A stretch of DNA of 64,000 bases from assembly GCF_036320965.1 (NCBI RefSeq), contig NC_092230.1, forward strand, positions 43,988,735-44,052,734, in the 5' to 3' direction. Shown here piece by piece: positions 47,106 through 56,869 of the stretch. A model generated the notes under the pieces. That model was not told the origin of the DNA and ran no database searches. It saw nothing but the letters and a program-made list of their open reading frames with translations. The position numbers and the translations under genes were made by a program. Within the stretch, counting starts at the first letter, position 1; the number at the start of each line of letters is the position of its first letter. Source of the DNA: Panulirus ornatus. Its lineage: Eukaryota > Arthropoda > Malacostraca > Decapoda > Palinuridae.

Positions 47106-47187
47106 TCGTGTCTCCCCTGATGTGATTATTACACGAAAGTGCACTTGGGTACTTTTCGTGTTTCATTTTCCCCGTGGACTCATAGGA

Positions 47188-47188
<1 letters not shown>
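47104..47188 (+). repeat. Element B fragment, 5'-truncated, between two (TA)n tracts
   Basis: Begins CTCGTGTCTCCCCTGATG and ends GTGGACTCATAGG. A 3-base loss (CTGATGTG in place of CTGATGATGTG) damages the hammerhead-like core. Confidence 0.82.

Positions 47189-47265
<77 letters not shown>
47189..47265. repeat. (TA)n microsatellite
   Basis: Right flank of element B; one TTT interruption. Confidence 0.95.
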
Positions 47266-47268
<3 letters not shown>

Positions 47269-48141
47269 CATAAAGGTGATGTAGAGCATTATACTGGTGT
47301 TACGACAATGGATTGAAACAAAAACTATTTATGAAAATGCCTTCTACGGCGGACGTTTCATGGAAATGGGCCCCCTCTCCCATCCTGAAACAGCCAATAC
47401 TTTGGTTCATGAGCACAACAGCTCCATTCGAACCCCCGTTGGAGCATTTATCACCCACCCACCCACTTTCTCTTGAGTGATTTCCCAGATCTTGCATGAA
47501 AATGTCAAGTGCATGTGGCTAGCGAGGTAGGCATTTTCTGCATCAGGGTGGGTTATTTGGGTCAGCCCTTGGCCTCACTGGTGGATTTCTTAATGTTATT
47601 TGTTTATTTATGGCACGGCCCGTTACTTCAAAGTGCTTAATGATGTCTTGGAGATGTCTTGGCGTCTCCCGAGGTTAGCCCTGGCAACAATGTAGGTTAT
47701 GTTTCCTGAGGTGGATGCGAGGACTTCTCTTAGCTTCCACTACGACATGAACGTAGATGATTTTTATTTGTCTTTGTCTAAAAAAAAAAAAAGAAGTCTA
47801 GTTTGCGTTGTCCATGATGTATATTATTACTTCCCAAACCTTCACTTTACTTCCTGATCAAAATGCCCCTAAAAGGTATTATTAAACACACGGAAGTACT
47901 CCCGTCCTTGACTAGGCTCCATTGTAGTTTATACCAAACTAGGAAATAGAATTAGGTTTTGTGTTTGTATGGTCTGGTTCTGAGGGGAGGAAGTATGGCA
48001 CTCTTTAGGGTGATGGACTGGCTGGCTGGCTCAAGTGTGACCCTTAGTGCTTTCTCTTAAGTATGTCGGCGATATTGCCGACTCGTCTATCATGTTGTCT
48101 CTCTCTCTCTCTCCGTGGTTGTATGTTTTGGACAATCTCAT
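47266..48141. other. Unassigned 880 bases
   Basis: No supported feature; a short (CT)n at 48098-48114. Confidence 0.3.
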
Positions 48142-48324
48142 GTTTACCAAATGGCGTCCTAGCTTCGTCTTTTCGATGTATATCAACTGACTGTTCTATT
48201 TCTCTCTTGTGTCTCCCCTGATGATGTGATTATTACACGAAAGTGCACTTCGGAACTTTTCGTGTTTCATTTTCCCCGTGGACTCATAGGAATATCTTGA
48301 TCACGCGCAAAATTGTGATCCTTT

Positions 48325-48327
<3 letters not shown>
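48142..48327 (+). repeat. Element B copy, full-length
   Basis: GTTTACCAAATGGCGTCCTA to GATCCTTTCC, then (TA)n. This is the best reference copy for the family. Confidence 0.88.
48214..48254 (+). ncRNA. Hammerhead-ribozyme-like motif with a stem I mismatch
   Basis: TCCC (48214-48217), CTGATGA (48218-48224), GAAA (48239-48242), GTGCACTT, then CGGA in place of GGGA, which breaks the first stem I pair. Confidence 0.35.

Positions 48328-48375
<48 letters not shown>
48328..48375. repeat. (TA)n microsatellite
   Basis: 3' of element B. Confidence 0.95.
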
Positions 48376-48377
<2 letters not shown>

Positions 48378-48624
48378 TCACGGTAAAGTACACAGGAGCA
48401 TTATATGAAATATTCTGTAGAAAACTAGACCCAGGACAATATGTTGCTGTACACAATAGCCGTAGAAATGAATATTCAAATCATTAAAACAAAAGTCCCT
48501 TTTATGTGCATTGTGTGTCTAGCCTTCCATATATCATCGTTTTTTTTTTTTTTTGACCGGTTTTTGACCGTCATGTTGGATTTGTGGAGAACCAGTTTTC
48601 ACGGTCCATTTCACACCCCACTTA

Positions 48625-48710
48625 TCTACATGGAGCTCTCTCGGCTGAAGTGTGGGAAATGGAATTCTCAACCCTTGGAGTGGCGTGTTCGAATCCCAGT
48701 AGTTTGAGAT
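48625..48710 (+). repeat. tRNA-like fragment (B box GTGTTCGAATCCCAG)
   Basis: A clean B box at 48685-48699 is preceded by a degraded A-box-like GGCTGAAGTGTGGG about 40 bases earlier. No complete cloverleaf; probably a SINE or tRNA pseudogene. Confidence 0.35.
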
Positions 48711-48769
48711 GTTAAGATATCATCTACACACCCCCACCCACCTTTTTTTTTTTTCTTTTCTTTTTTTTT

Positions 48770-48975
48770 ACAGGGCTCGTACAAGTTCAAGGGTGCGCTA
48801 CAATCAGTACCTGGGAAAGGATGAACTCCTTTAGGAGTTTATTGAAAGAGTTGTGTGAGGTCGAATCTGTAACCCCTCTCAGTCCATTACCATGTAACCT
48901 CGCTCGTGGTGATGACTTTTCACTCGCCGCGTAACGTCATGGAAGGCCTAGTCCGGTAACACCAGAGTTCTTGCG
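48770..48975 (-). repeat. Element C-like copy, diverged
   Basis: AAGGGTGCGCTACAATCAGT, then GATGACTTTTCACTCGC, then GGCCTAGTCCGGTAACACC parallel the copy at 24150-24330 in order and orientation. Confidence 0.5.
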
Positions 48976-49386
48976 TGTATAAGATGGTTGTAACGATACG
49001 AGGACAACATCGTAACAATATATAGCATCACGCACGACCGGTGGATCTACTGCTGTTGTTGTCATACCAGTTTGTAACACGAGGCCCAGGCTAGGTCAGG
49101 GTGGGTCAATCACCCCCTAGTCTGTCCCGTTACCCCTGAATCATAGTTACGATGTGATTTAGCCTGTAGCGAGAGCGGTGGCCATGTTGGATGGTGATCG
49201 GGACGAACCCGCGGTGGAATTGACATGGGGGTCGTGTCCTGTGGCGACGCGAAGTCGTGGTGGAATTCGCGGGTCATTGTGGAATTCGCGGTAATGCGGG
49301 AGAGGGTTAGGCCGTCGTCCACCGGCATCCTGTCACATAGCCTGTGATGTGAAAACTGGGCTCTGCTTATATTTGATTATTATTGT

Positions 49387-49390
<4 letters not shown>
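48976..49390. other. Unassigned spacer
   Basis: No supported feature. Confidence 0.3.
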
Positions 49391-49442
<52 letters not shown>

Positions 49443-49471
49443 GTATCTATCTCTATCTATCTATCTATCTA

Positions 49472-49530
<59 letters not shown>
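49391..49530. repeat. (CA)n, (TATC)n and (TA)n in series
   Basis: About 24 CA units, seven TATC units and 26 TA units, abutting element A at 49531. Confidence 0.93.
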
Positions 49531-49536
<6 letters not shown>

Positions 49537-49765
49537 GGGGATAGGGGAGAAAGAATACTTCCCACGTATTCTCTGCGTGTCGTAGAAGGCGACTAAAAGG
49601 GGAGGGAGCGGGGGGCTGGAAATCCTCCCCTCGTTTTTTTTTTTTTTTTCAAAAGAAGGAACAGAGAAGGGGGCCGGGTGAGGATATTCCCTCAGAGGCC
49701 CAGTCCTCTGTTCTTAACGCTACCTTGCTAACGCGGGAAATGGCGAATAGTTTGAAAGAAAGATT
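49531..49765 (+). repeat. Element A copy, full-length
   Basis: Head ATCCCTGGGGATAGGGGAGA, tail CTACCTTGCTAACGCGGGAA, then TTTGAAAGAAAG. Confidence 0.9.
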
Positions 49766-49779
49766 TCCCTGCGTAATCG

Positions 49780-50060
49780 TCGTTTTCCACGTTTGCGGGA
49801 TAGCGCTAGGGATAGGTAGAAGAAAGGCCGCATCCCCTCGCATCCCTGTTCTAGCTGTCGTGTGTAATGCACCGAAACCACAGCTCCCTATCCACCACAA
49901 CCAGGCCCCTTACACACCTTTTCAGCACTCCCTCTTCCGTTCTCTCTCTCGGCTACTTTTTTTTTTTTATTATTATTATCACATATCTCTCATGTATTAC
50001 TTATTCGATCAAACTGCCTCACACGGCATACTGACCTGAAACATTTCATTTCCAACACAT
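49780..50060 (-). repeat. LINE 3' UTR fragment, minus orientation, diverged
   Basis: TAGCGCTAGGGATAGG, AGAAAGGCCGCATCCC, GTAATGCACCGAAACCACAG and the ATCAAACTGCCTCAC segment match, in reverse, the LINE 3' region at 4740-4860 and the homologous piece at 21200-21340. Confidence 0.6.
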
Positions 50061-50086
50061 CCACCCTCCTTCCGCACAACATCGTC

Positions 50087-50089
<3 letters not shown>

Positions 50090-50138
<49 letters not shown>
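50090..50138. repeat. (GA)n microsatellite
   Basis: About 24 units, preceding CTAGCTAGCTTAGC. Confidence 0.95.
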
Positions 50139-50141
<3 letters not shown>

Positions 50142-50424
50142 AGCTAGCTTAGCTGTGGTGTATGACTTCGGCGGCGTCATTGTTCAAACTCGAGGATGTG
50201 AACCGTTAAGTGACTGTTGAACAAGAGTTCAAGCGAACCGAGTCCCGAGCCACCCATCCCTATATATAAATCAATGGCTGGCGGTGGTTGAGTTTTCCCG
50301 TTTGGTTAATGTTGGCCGGATGATGAAGCTTGGTGAATTGCAATTGTGGTTAGCCAGAGTTCCTGCCTGGATCATCATCCGTTTTCAGATGAATCTCTTC
50401 CAAGGCTGGGTGCATGATGGTTTA

Positions 50425-50555
50425 GATTAACCGTGAGTTGGTAAACCGGGTCTCGCGAGGATAATGACTAATAGTTTTAACGAGGTCGTTCAGATTAACC
50501 GTGAGTTGGTTAACCAGGTCGAGGATAATGACGACAGTTTTAACGAGGCCGTTGG
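50425..50555. repeat. Tandem pair (AGATTAACCGTGAGTTGGT)
   Basis: Two units of about 66-70 bases, each containing GAGGATAATGAC and AGTTTTAACGAGG; the second has lost CTCGCG. Confidence 0.8.
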
Positions 50556-50684
50556 TGATTTAAGGTGAGGCTAGGAGGACGCTGGCAGGGAGGAAGTCCG
50601 CTCCCGTAAACAGCCTCGTTTATGTAAGGCCTTGGCCGTTCCAGCAGTCAGCCCTCTTGTTTTTTATGTACTTTTTTTGTTGTT

Positions 50685-50850
50685 TTTGTTTTAGATTCCG
50701 TTGTTTGTTACGTAAACTGCGACTTTGTGTGTCGGTAATGGAGAAATAACTGCTTGATTACTTTGTTTTCGGTTTAGATTTCGTTGTTTGTTACGTAAAC
50801 TGCGACTTTGTGTGTCTGTACTGGAGAAATAACAGCTTGATTATTTAAGA
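50685..50850. repeat. 83-base tandem pair
   Basis: TTTAGATTCCGTTGTTTGTT and TTTAGATTTCGTTGTTTGTT start two copies 83 bases apart, with the rest nearly identical. Confidence 0.88.
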
Positions 50851-50954
50851 CCTCTTTAAAGTGATCAGTTGTGTCAAAAGCCAGGAATAGATTAGGCAAG
50901 CATGTTTGTTTATTTATTTCCAGGACCCCCCCCCCTTTTTTTTTTTCTTCCATC

Positions 50955-51120
50955 AATGGCTCCTGCAGCCCAAGGCTGCGCTACATCCTGTAGAAGGGAC
51001 ACGTAAGACCCCTTTCGAAGCGAGGAGTTGTTGTGATGATGATCCAGTGATACGACCTCACGTATGGCGACTTTGACTCGTTGTGTGTATAAACCTCGGA
51101 TCAGTTGAGAGTCCGGTAAT
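50955..51120 (-). repeat. Element C-like copy, minus orientation
   Basis: CTCCTGCAGCCCAAGGCTGC then GCTACATCCTGTAGAAGGGA parallels CCTGCAGCTCCAAGGCGACG in the 24170 copy; it ends AGAGTCCGGTAATG. Confidence 0.5.
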
Positions 51121-51128
51121 GTTTAAAC

Positions 51129-51235
51129 TTGATCGCCGTTTCCTGCGTTAGTGAGATAGCGCCAGGAACAGTCGGGAAGAAAGGCGGCATCCGCTGACGT
51201 CCATCCGCTGTAGCTGTCACACACCCCACCACCGG
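51129..51235 (-). repeat. LINE tail and 3' UTR fragment, minus orientation
   Basis: GATCGCCGTTTCCTGCGTTA then GTGAGATAGCGCCAGGAACA is the reverse LINE tail, followed by AGAAAGGCGGCATCC and CTGTAGCTGTCACAC as in the fragment at 49810. Confidence 0.65.
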
Positions 51236-51510
51236 ATGCCCGATAGAAACAGTGAACTTGAAGGGCACCTACCTCCTCCTCCCCCAGAGAAGAGCCTGTA
51301 CAACACTAAGATACGTAGGCTACGTAGAGCTCTTGAAAAACGACCCGCGTCACCCAGACCTTCGCTATAGAGCCCCGCCCCATAGAGCTTCCTGGGAAGC
51401 CTAGTCTTGGTGTGGCCTTTTCTCTTTTGTGCCTTAACGTAGAGGTCGCGGTGCTTCTGTATCAAACATCCGGTGAAACTTGACGGGTGTTCGAACACGC
51501 TGTGGGTCAG

Positions 51511-51512
<2 letters not shown>

Positions 51513-51553
<41 letters not shown>
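51513..51553. repeat. (CA)n microsatellite
   Basis: About 20 units. Confidence 0.95.
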
Positions 51554-51556
<3 letters not shown>

Positions 51557-51601
51557 TCAAAGGTCAGCTACCATCTTCTGTTTTGGTAGGAGTATCTTTA
51601 C

Positions 51602-51604
<3 letters not shown>

Positions 51605-51671
<67 letters not shown>
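51605..51671. repeat. (TA)n microsatellite
   Basis: About 33 units. Confidence 0.95.
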
Positions 51672-51676
<5 letters not shown>

Positions 51677-52102
51677 CGAACAACTTGTTCATGGTTGGTG
51701 GCAGCAGCAGCAGGTTGCTATTGACGCGAGAAGTTTCAAGGTTTTAGATCCATCATTTTTTTTTTTTTTGGCCGTAGTTTTGCGGGCAACGTGTAACCAT
51801 GACGAGGGTGTAGAGCGGTGAAGCTCTCTGGTCTGGAGATGTGAATCAAGTTCGCCACACACACATGACCTAGCCAACATGCATGGCGGGAGTGTTTGGG
51901 GGTCGTGTAGTCATCTACAGCACCTGAAGAAGGTTGGTTTTTTTTTTTTCAAAGAATTTAACGATTGTTGAATGTTATAGTAGTAATAGTAGTTTACGCT
52001 GACGGTCTTAATGACCTTGGCTGGTAGTTATGGTAGGTTTAAAAGCCAAAACAAACATAGAATACTGACAGAGGAAATATTTGCCATCGCAAAAGACTCG
52101 TA

Positions 52103-52104
<2 letters not shown>
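51672..52104. other. Unassigned spacer
   Basis: No supported feature; T runs at 51756 and 51939. Confidence 0.3.

Positions 52105-52146
<42 letters not shown>
52105..52146. repeat. (CA)n with short (TA)n
   Basis: Abuts the element A tail at 52147. Confidence 0.93.
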
Positions 52147-52363
52147 GTTCGCCTTATCCCGCGTTAGCAAAGTAGCGTTAAGAACAGAGGAGTGAGCCTT
52201 AGAGGGTATATATATCTCCTCCCTTGGCCCACCTCTCCGTTCCTTCTTATGGAAAATTATAAACGGGAGGGGAGGATTTCCAGCCCCCCCGCTCCCTCCC
52301 CTTTTAGTCGCCTTCTACGACAGGCAGGTAATACATGGGAAGTATTCTTTCTCTCCTATCCCC

Positions 52364-52369
<6 letters not shown>
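52147..52369 (-). repeat. Element A copy, minus orientation
   Basis: Tail GTTCGCCTTATCCCGCGTTA to head CTATCCCCAGGGAT; (TA)n on the right. Confidence 0.88.

Positions 52370-52436
<67 letters not shown>
52369..52436. repeat. (TA)n microsatellite
   Basis: About 33 units. Confidence 0.95.
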
Positions 52437-52437
<1 letters not shown>

Positions 52438-53017
52438 CCAAATTTGTTCTGCATAACTGTATTTATCTAACTACGAGAAAAGTGGAAGATATATTTGAAA
52501 GAAAAGGAAATAAGGAAATAGATGTATCTATCTATCGTCTGTGTACGCTGTACTTCACGCTGTACTTCACGTCTGTAATCTGTATTTTGTGGTTTCGTCC
52601 ACCCAGATTTATAATATTGTTTAAAGAAATTATATCTAATTTTAAAGCTTCTTGTCTTTGTAAGAGATTTAGATAAACCCTTACGTAAAACCTCTTTACG
52701 TAATGCTTCTGTGAACCCATAATTTATATTTTTTTTTTGTGTGTGTGTGTGAGTCATGCAGTTGCGTAGCACTTCCTGGCGACCTGTTCATGGAAGAAAG
52801 TGGTAATGTTTGTGGTGGCTTTTGTTGCAACCCACTTCCGGGAATGCTTTGTCTTGACGCCGTAACCCGCCGGGAAACCAGACACATCCAGTTCTTTTGT
52901 GTAAAGAAGATACCTGTTATCCCTCCTCCCATCCACCACCCCCTTTTTTCTTTTTTTTTTCTAACCTTGGGATTGTAGCGTTCCCACTTTGAGAGATATT
53001 TTTTTGTCTTTCTTTAT
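52437..53017. other. Unassigned 580 bases
   Basis: A direct repeat GCTGTACTTCACG at 52547-52571. No gene. Confidence 0.3.
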
Positions 53018-53250
53018 TTCCACCCGGAAATTCAAGATCCTTCGTATCGGATCTTCTTCACACCAGTTCTGTTAAGAGAGGACTTGAAGGATATTTGAGG
53101 GAGAGAAGGATGCACAATGTGTTTGTGACCCATTTCCACCCGGAAATTCAAGATTCTTCGTATCGGATCTTCTTCACACCAGTTCTCTTAAAAGGACCTG
53201 AAGAATTTGTGAGGGAGAGAAGGATGCACAATGTGTTTGTGACCAGAAAT
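53018..53250. repeat. 115-base tandem pair
   Basis: Two copies of a unit containing ATTTCCACCCGGAAATTCAA, TTCGTATCGGATCTTC and GATGCACAATGTGTTTGTGA, about 115 bases apart and about 90 percent alike by eye. Confidence 0.88.
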
Positions 53251-53812
53251 TTCCTAAAGTCGACAATGTCATGTCATTTCTTCTTTTAACCAGCGCACAT
53301 CTTCATCCAAGGTATATTCTCCCTCTCCCCCACAACGAACTCAAGAGGTTATTATTATATTATTATAACAAGTTCGTCGTGTTTTCAAATGTTATATAGT
53401 TGTATGATATTATGACACGTTTACATACATATACTTTTTTTTTATTCAACTTCATATAGATAAAACACCTATGAGCTGCTCTTTTGTATAAGTGTTAGAA
53501 TAATATGTTGGGGATGATGGCTAGGCAGGTAGTGTTTTGTGATGTAAACACACCCAGAGCGTACACCAGGCTGGTCCCCCGCCCACACACATACACACAC
53601 ACACACACATCCTGTCACATGTGACGTCAGCCTGAAGGTTAACTAAGGTTTGGGATTCCCAGGATCCCATCTCTTGCACGCCCACGTCCTCGCGTGTGTG
53701 TACAGACAAGATACACACGCACACAAAGGCAGAGGTAGGCTACAGTGTGTGTGTGTGTGTGTGTGTGTGTACATGTCTAGATACATTGTACGTCTATTAA
53801 CACAAGCGGTAA
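53251..53812. other. Unassigned spacer with (CA)n and (GT)n tracts
   Basis: A CA run at 53584-53608 and a GT run at 53742-53770. No gene. Confidence 0.3.
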
Positions 53813-54134
53813 GTTCACACACCCTCACAAGCCCACACACTGCCTCGCAAACCCCCACACTGCCTCGCAAGCGCACTTACTTCCTCACAAGCGCACTTAC
53901 TTCCTCACAAGCGCACTTACTTCCTCGTAAGCCCACTTACTTCCTCGTAAGCCCACTTACTTCCTCACAAGCCCTCACACTGCCCCGTAAGCCCACTTAC
54001 TTCCTCGCAAGCCCTCACACTTCCTCGTAAGCCCACTTACTTCCTCGCAAGCCCTCACACTTCCTCGTAAGCCCACTTACTTCCTCGCAAGCCCTCACTC
54101 CCTCGCAAGCCCACTTACTTCCTCGCAAGCCCTA
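53813..54134. repeat. 20-base minisatellite (CTTACTTCCTCGCAAGCCCA)
   Basis: About 16 units of 20 bases with CTCACACTTCC and CACAAGCGCA variants. Confidence 0.9.
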
Positions 54135-54331
54135 GTGAGAGTATGTATATATCTGTGTCATTGCCAGTTCTTCCTAAGGTTGAGATTTGAGCCCTTGGGG
54201 TTTCTCGTCTATTTACTGCCGCCATTTCTATGCTCTACACACTCCCATCCTCTCCTAACTCTTCTCTTGCAGTCCTCCAATATTCTGGTTCAACAGAAAC
54301 ATTCCACCCACATAACACATATACATAAACG

Positions 54332-54336
<5 letters not shown>

Positions 54337-54364
<28 letters not shown>
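54337..54364. repeat. (CA)n microsatellite
   Basis: 14 units. Confidence 0.9.
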
Positions 54365-54368
<4 letters not shown>

Positions 54369-54484
54369 TATTCACCGTGTACATACATATGCATACACAC
54401 ATATACATATATACACATGTACTTATTTATTCTTGGTGCCATCATCCCATTTCCGTCGCCACACATGAAATAACATCCTCCACC

Positions 54485-54687
54485 CCCTGGGGATAGGGGA
54501 GAGAGCCCTGGGGATAGGGGAGAGAGGATAGTGCCCACGCGTTTCCTGCCTATTGTAGACCGGAGCCACTGGAAATTCTCCCCTCCTGTATTACTTTCCA
54601 AAAGAGGTAAATTGGGAAGGGAGTCAGATGAGAATCTTGCCCTTCTAACCCTCAGATCATACGTTACTGACGCTCCCTTGCTTGTGT

Positions 54688-54690
<3 letters not shown>
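54485..54690 (+). repeat. Element A-related copy, diverged, head duplicated
   Basis: CCCTGGGGATAGGGGAGAGA occurs twice in a row, followed by a diverged body (CTGGAAATTCTCCCCTC, CCAAAAGAGGTAAATTGG) and a poor tail (GACGCTCCCTTGCTTGTGTG). Older than the other copies. Confidence 0.7.

Positions 54691-54759
<69 letters not shown>
54689..54759. repeat. (TA)n microsatellite
   Basis: Between two element A copies. Confidence 0.95.
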
Positions 54760-54761
<2 letters not shown>

Positions 54762-55004
54762 CCCTGAGGATAGGGGAGAAAGAATACCTCCCACGTATTC
54801 CCTGCGTGTCGTAGAAGGCGACTAAAAGGGAAGGGACCGGAGGAGCTGGAAATCCTCCCCTCTCATTATTTATTTTCTAATTTTCCAAAAGAAGGAACAG
54901 AGAATGGGGCCAGGTGAGGATATTCCCTCAAAGGCCCAGTCCTGTGTTCTTAACGCTACCTCGCTAACGCGGGAAATGGCGAATAGTTTGAAAGAAAAAG
55001 AAAA

Positions 55005-55012
<8 letters not shown>
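54760..55012 (+). repeat. Element A copy, full-length with A-rich end
   Basis: Head ATCCCTGAGGATAGGGGAGA, tail GCTACCTCGCTAACGCGGGA, then about 25 bases of A with G, then (TA)n. Confidence 0.9.

Positions 55013-55065
<53 letters not shown>
55013..55065. repeat. (TA)n microsatellite
   Basis: 3' of element A. Confidence 0.95.
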
Positions 55066-55069
<4 letters not shown>

Positions 55070-55223
55070 CACACTCGTTACCATCACCTTAGAAAGCCTG
55101 GCGCATGCAAGTCGACACGACCTTCCTATCAGCTAGTACAACAATAACCCAGTGGCTTGTGTGTTCGACTGGTGTCGGATCTTGGCAAAGGTCATCGTAA
55201 CCCATATTTCTGGTAACAGGAAA

Positions 55224-55287
55224 CCTTGAGCAGGACTGTACGACCCTTGAGCACGACGGTACGACATTTTGCACGCGGCGGTACGAC
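55224..55287. repeat. Three isolated monomers of the 21-base satellite
   Basis: CCTTGAGCAGGACTGTACGA, then CCTTGAGCACGACGGTACGA, then TTTTGCACGCGGCGGTACGA, spaced 21 and 22 bases. They match the reverse complement of array 2 at 29500-30410, 25 kb away. Confidence 0.8.
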
Positions 55288-55429
55288 ACTAAGGCCTTTT
55301 TTCCCCCCTGATACTTCTTAGTGTACACAGACAGACAGCACTCGTGTATCCCCGTCTCTTGACGTTTTCTATACCATGTCTTTACTCCTGTGTGTGTGTG
55401 TACACACACGCCAGCCAAAGCCAGGTATC

Positions 55430-55570
55430 CGTTTATCTAGTAATCCTGAGGGGAAAACGATGAACACCCTGGGTTGGTTGTGGACCTATAGCCGTGGTTA
55501 GGATTCGAACCCATCCGGGCTCGTCTTGTGTGACTGGCGCTCAAGAACTCCAACCACAAAGGGTGTAAAG
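55430..55570 (-). repeat. tRNA-related SINE, minus orientation
   Basis: The minus strand has the B box GGGTTCGAATCC (55502-55513) and an upstream A-box-like TGGTTGGAGTTCTTGAGCG about 40 bases before. Same family as 56530-56725. Confidence 0.6.
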
Positions 55571-56056
55571 TTGTAAATCATAAAGGGCGTAGAATTTGTA
55601 AATTACCTCTTTGTACTGTGCTGGGAGGGAGAATCTTAAAGTTAATGAGGATGGAGGCATGGCAGACCAATCTTTTTTCTTTCCTGCTTTGTTTCTGTTG
55701 TACTCTACATTCATCGCTGCCCCAGTCCTCGTCTTGCTTTTAGAAATGTAAAAGTCTTTCGACATGAATGGTTTGCCTTGCTTTTGTTTCCCGTGTTCTC
55801 TCTGGTGAATCAGAGTTTCTCTCAGGTAAAAAAAAAAAACTTGCCAGTTCTTCTCTCTCTCTTCCTCGTTGATCGAGTCTTCATTGTCCTACTTCTCATC
55901 ATCATTGCAGCTTGTTCAAGGTTTTATGGCAGCTGTAAGCTCCTTACTGCTTATCTTCCATACGTCGAATAGTCTACGGTACCCAACGTCTCAAGTGAAT
56001 TGATACACATCTCTGGGGCAATATTGAATTGTCAAGAAAATATATATAATATATAT
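55571..56056. other. Unassigned spacer
   Basis: No supported feature. Confidence 0.3.
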
Positions 56057-56290
56057 TCTTTTCTTTCTTTCAAACTATTCGCCATTTCCCGCGTTAGCAA
56101 GGTAGCGGTAAGAACAGAGGACTGGGCCTTTGAGGGAAATCCTCACTTGGCCCCCTTCTCTGTTCCTTCTTTTGGAAAATTTAGAAACGAGAGGGGAGGA
56201 TTTCTAGCCCCCCGCTCCCTTCCCTTTTAGTCGCCTTCTACGACACGCAGGGAATACGTGGGAAGTATTCTTTCTCCCCTATTCCCAGGG

Positions 56291-56294
<4 letters not shown>
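56057..56294 (-). repeat. Element A copy, full-length, minus orientation
   Basis: Tail CCATTTCCCGCGTTAGCAAG to head CTATTCCCAGGGAT, (TA)n at the head side. Confidence 0.9.

Positions 56295-56354
<60 letters not shown>
56294..56354. repeat. (TA)n microsatellite
   Basis: About 30 units. Confidence 0.95.
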
Positions 56355-56355
<1 letters not shown>

Positions 56356-56529
56356 TCCATCTTCTTATCCATGTACTCCAAGGTAATCTTGACATTAACC
56401 TTAATATAAGTGACGTCTTGTACAGTTCTCCGAATGTGGTTTCCTGTTTTTGGGTATTGTCACTACCCGAGTTAGTTTGTTTTATGTTAGCTGAGCTGAG
56501 GCCCAAATCAAGGCCAATTCCATTAACTC

Positions 56530-56725
56530 TGAACATATCCTATCCTCAGCCAGGTATATCCATATTATCGACCAACTTCTAAGGTGTGGATGAACAGTTG
56601 GGTTGACTGTGGACCGACTGCCGACGCCAAGATTCGAACCTATCCGCTCTGGGCTGGGCGACCCGTGAATGCGGGGACGCTAACCGTTACTTTATGGCAG
56701 AATTGCATTTCATTTTCCATATAGC
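56530..56725 (-). repeat. tRNA-derived SINE, minus orientation
   Basis: Minus strand: GTAACGGTTAGCGTCCCCGC (A-box region), then GGTTCGAATCTTGGCGTC (B box at 56630-56641), then a non-tRNA body with GTCCACAGTCAACCCAACTG and an end GAGGATAGGATATG. The two promoter boxes have correct order and spacing, which makes this the best SINE call in the window. Confidence 0.72.
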
Positions 56726-56869
56726 TGACCAGTGCTGGAGAACATGACCGCACCTGTGTACGGTTGCCTTGAGAAACCCAATTAGTTCCTCGTTTCCCTC
56801 TCGTAAGTTTAGCGTCATGAGGAAATATGTTTCCATGTGGTTCAAGAGCTCAAGACGAAAGCCTTTTGT

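Noticed and set aside
48625..48710. Functional tRNA gene
   Set aside because: Only the B box is good; the acceptor and anticodon stems do not pair.
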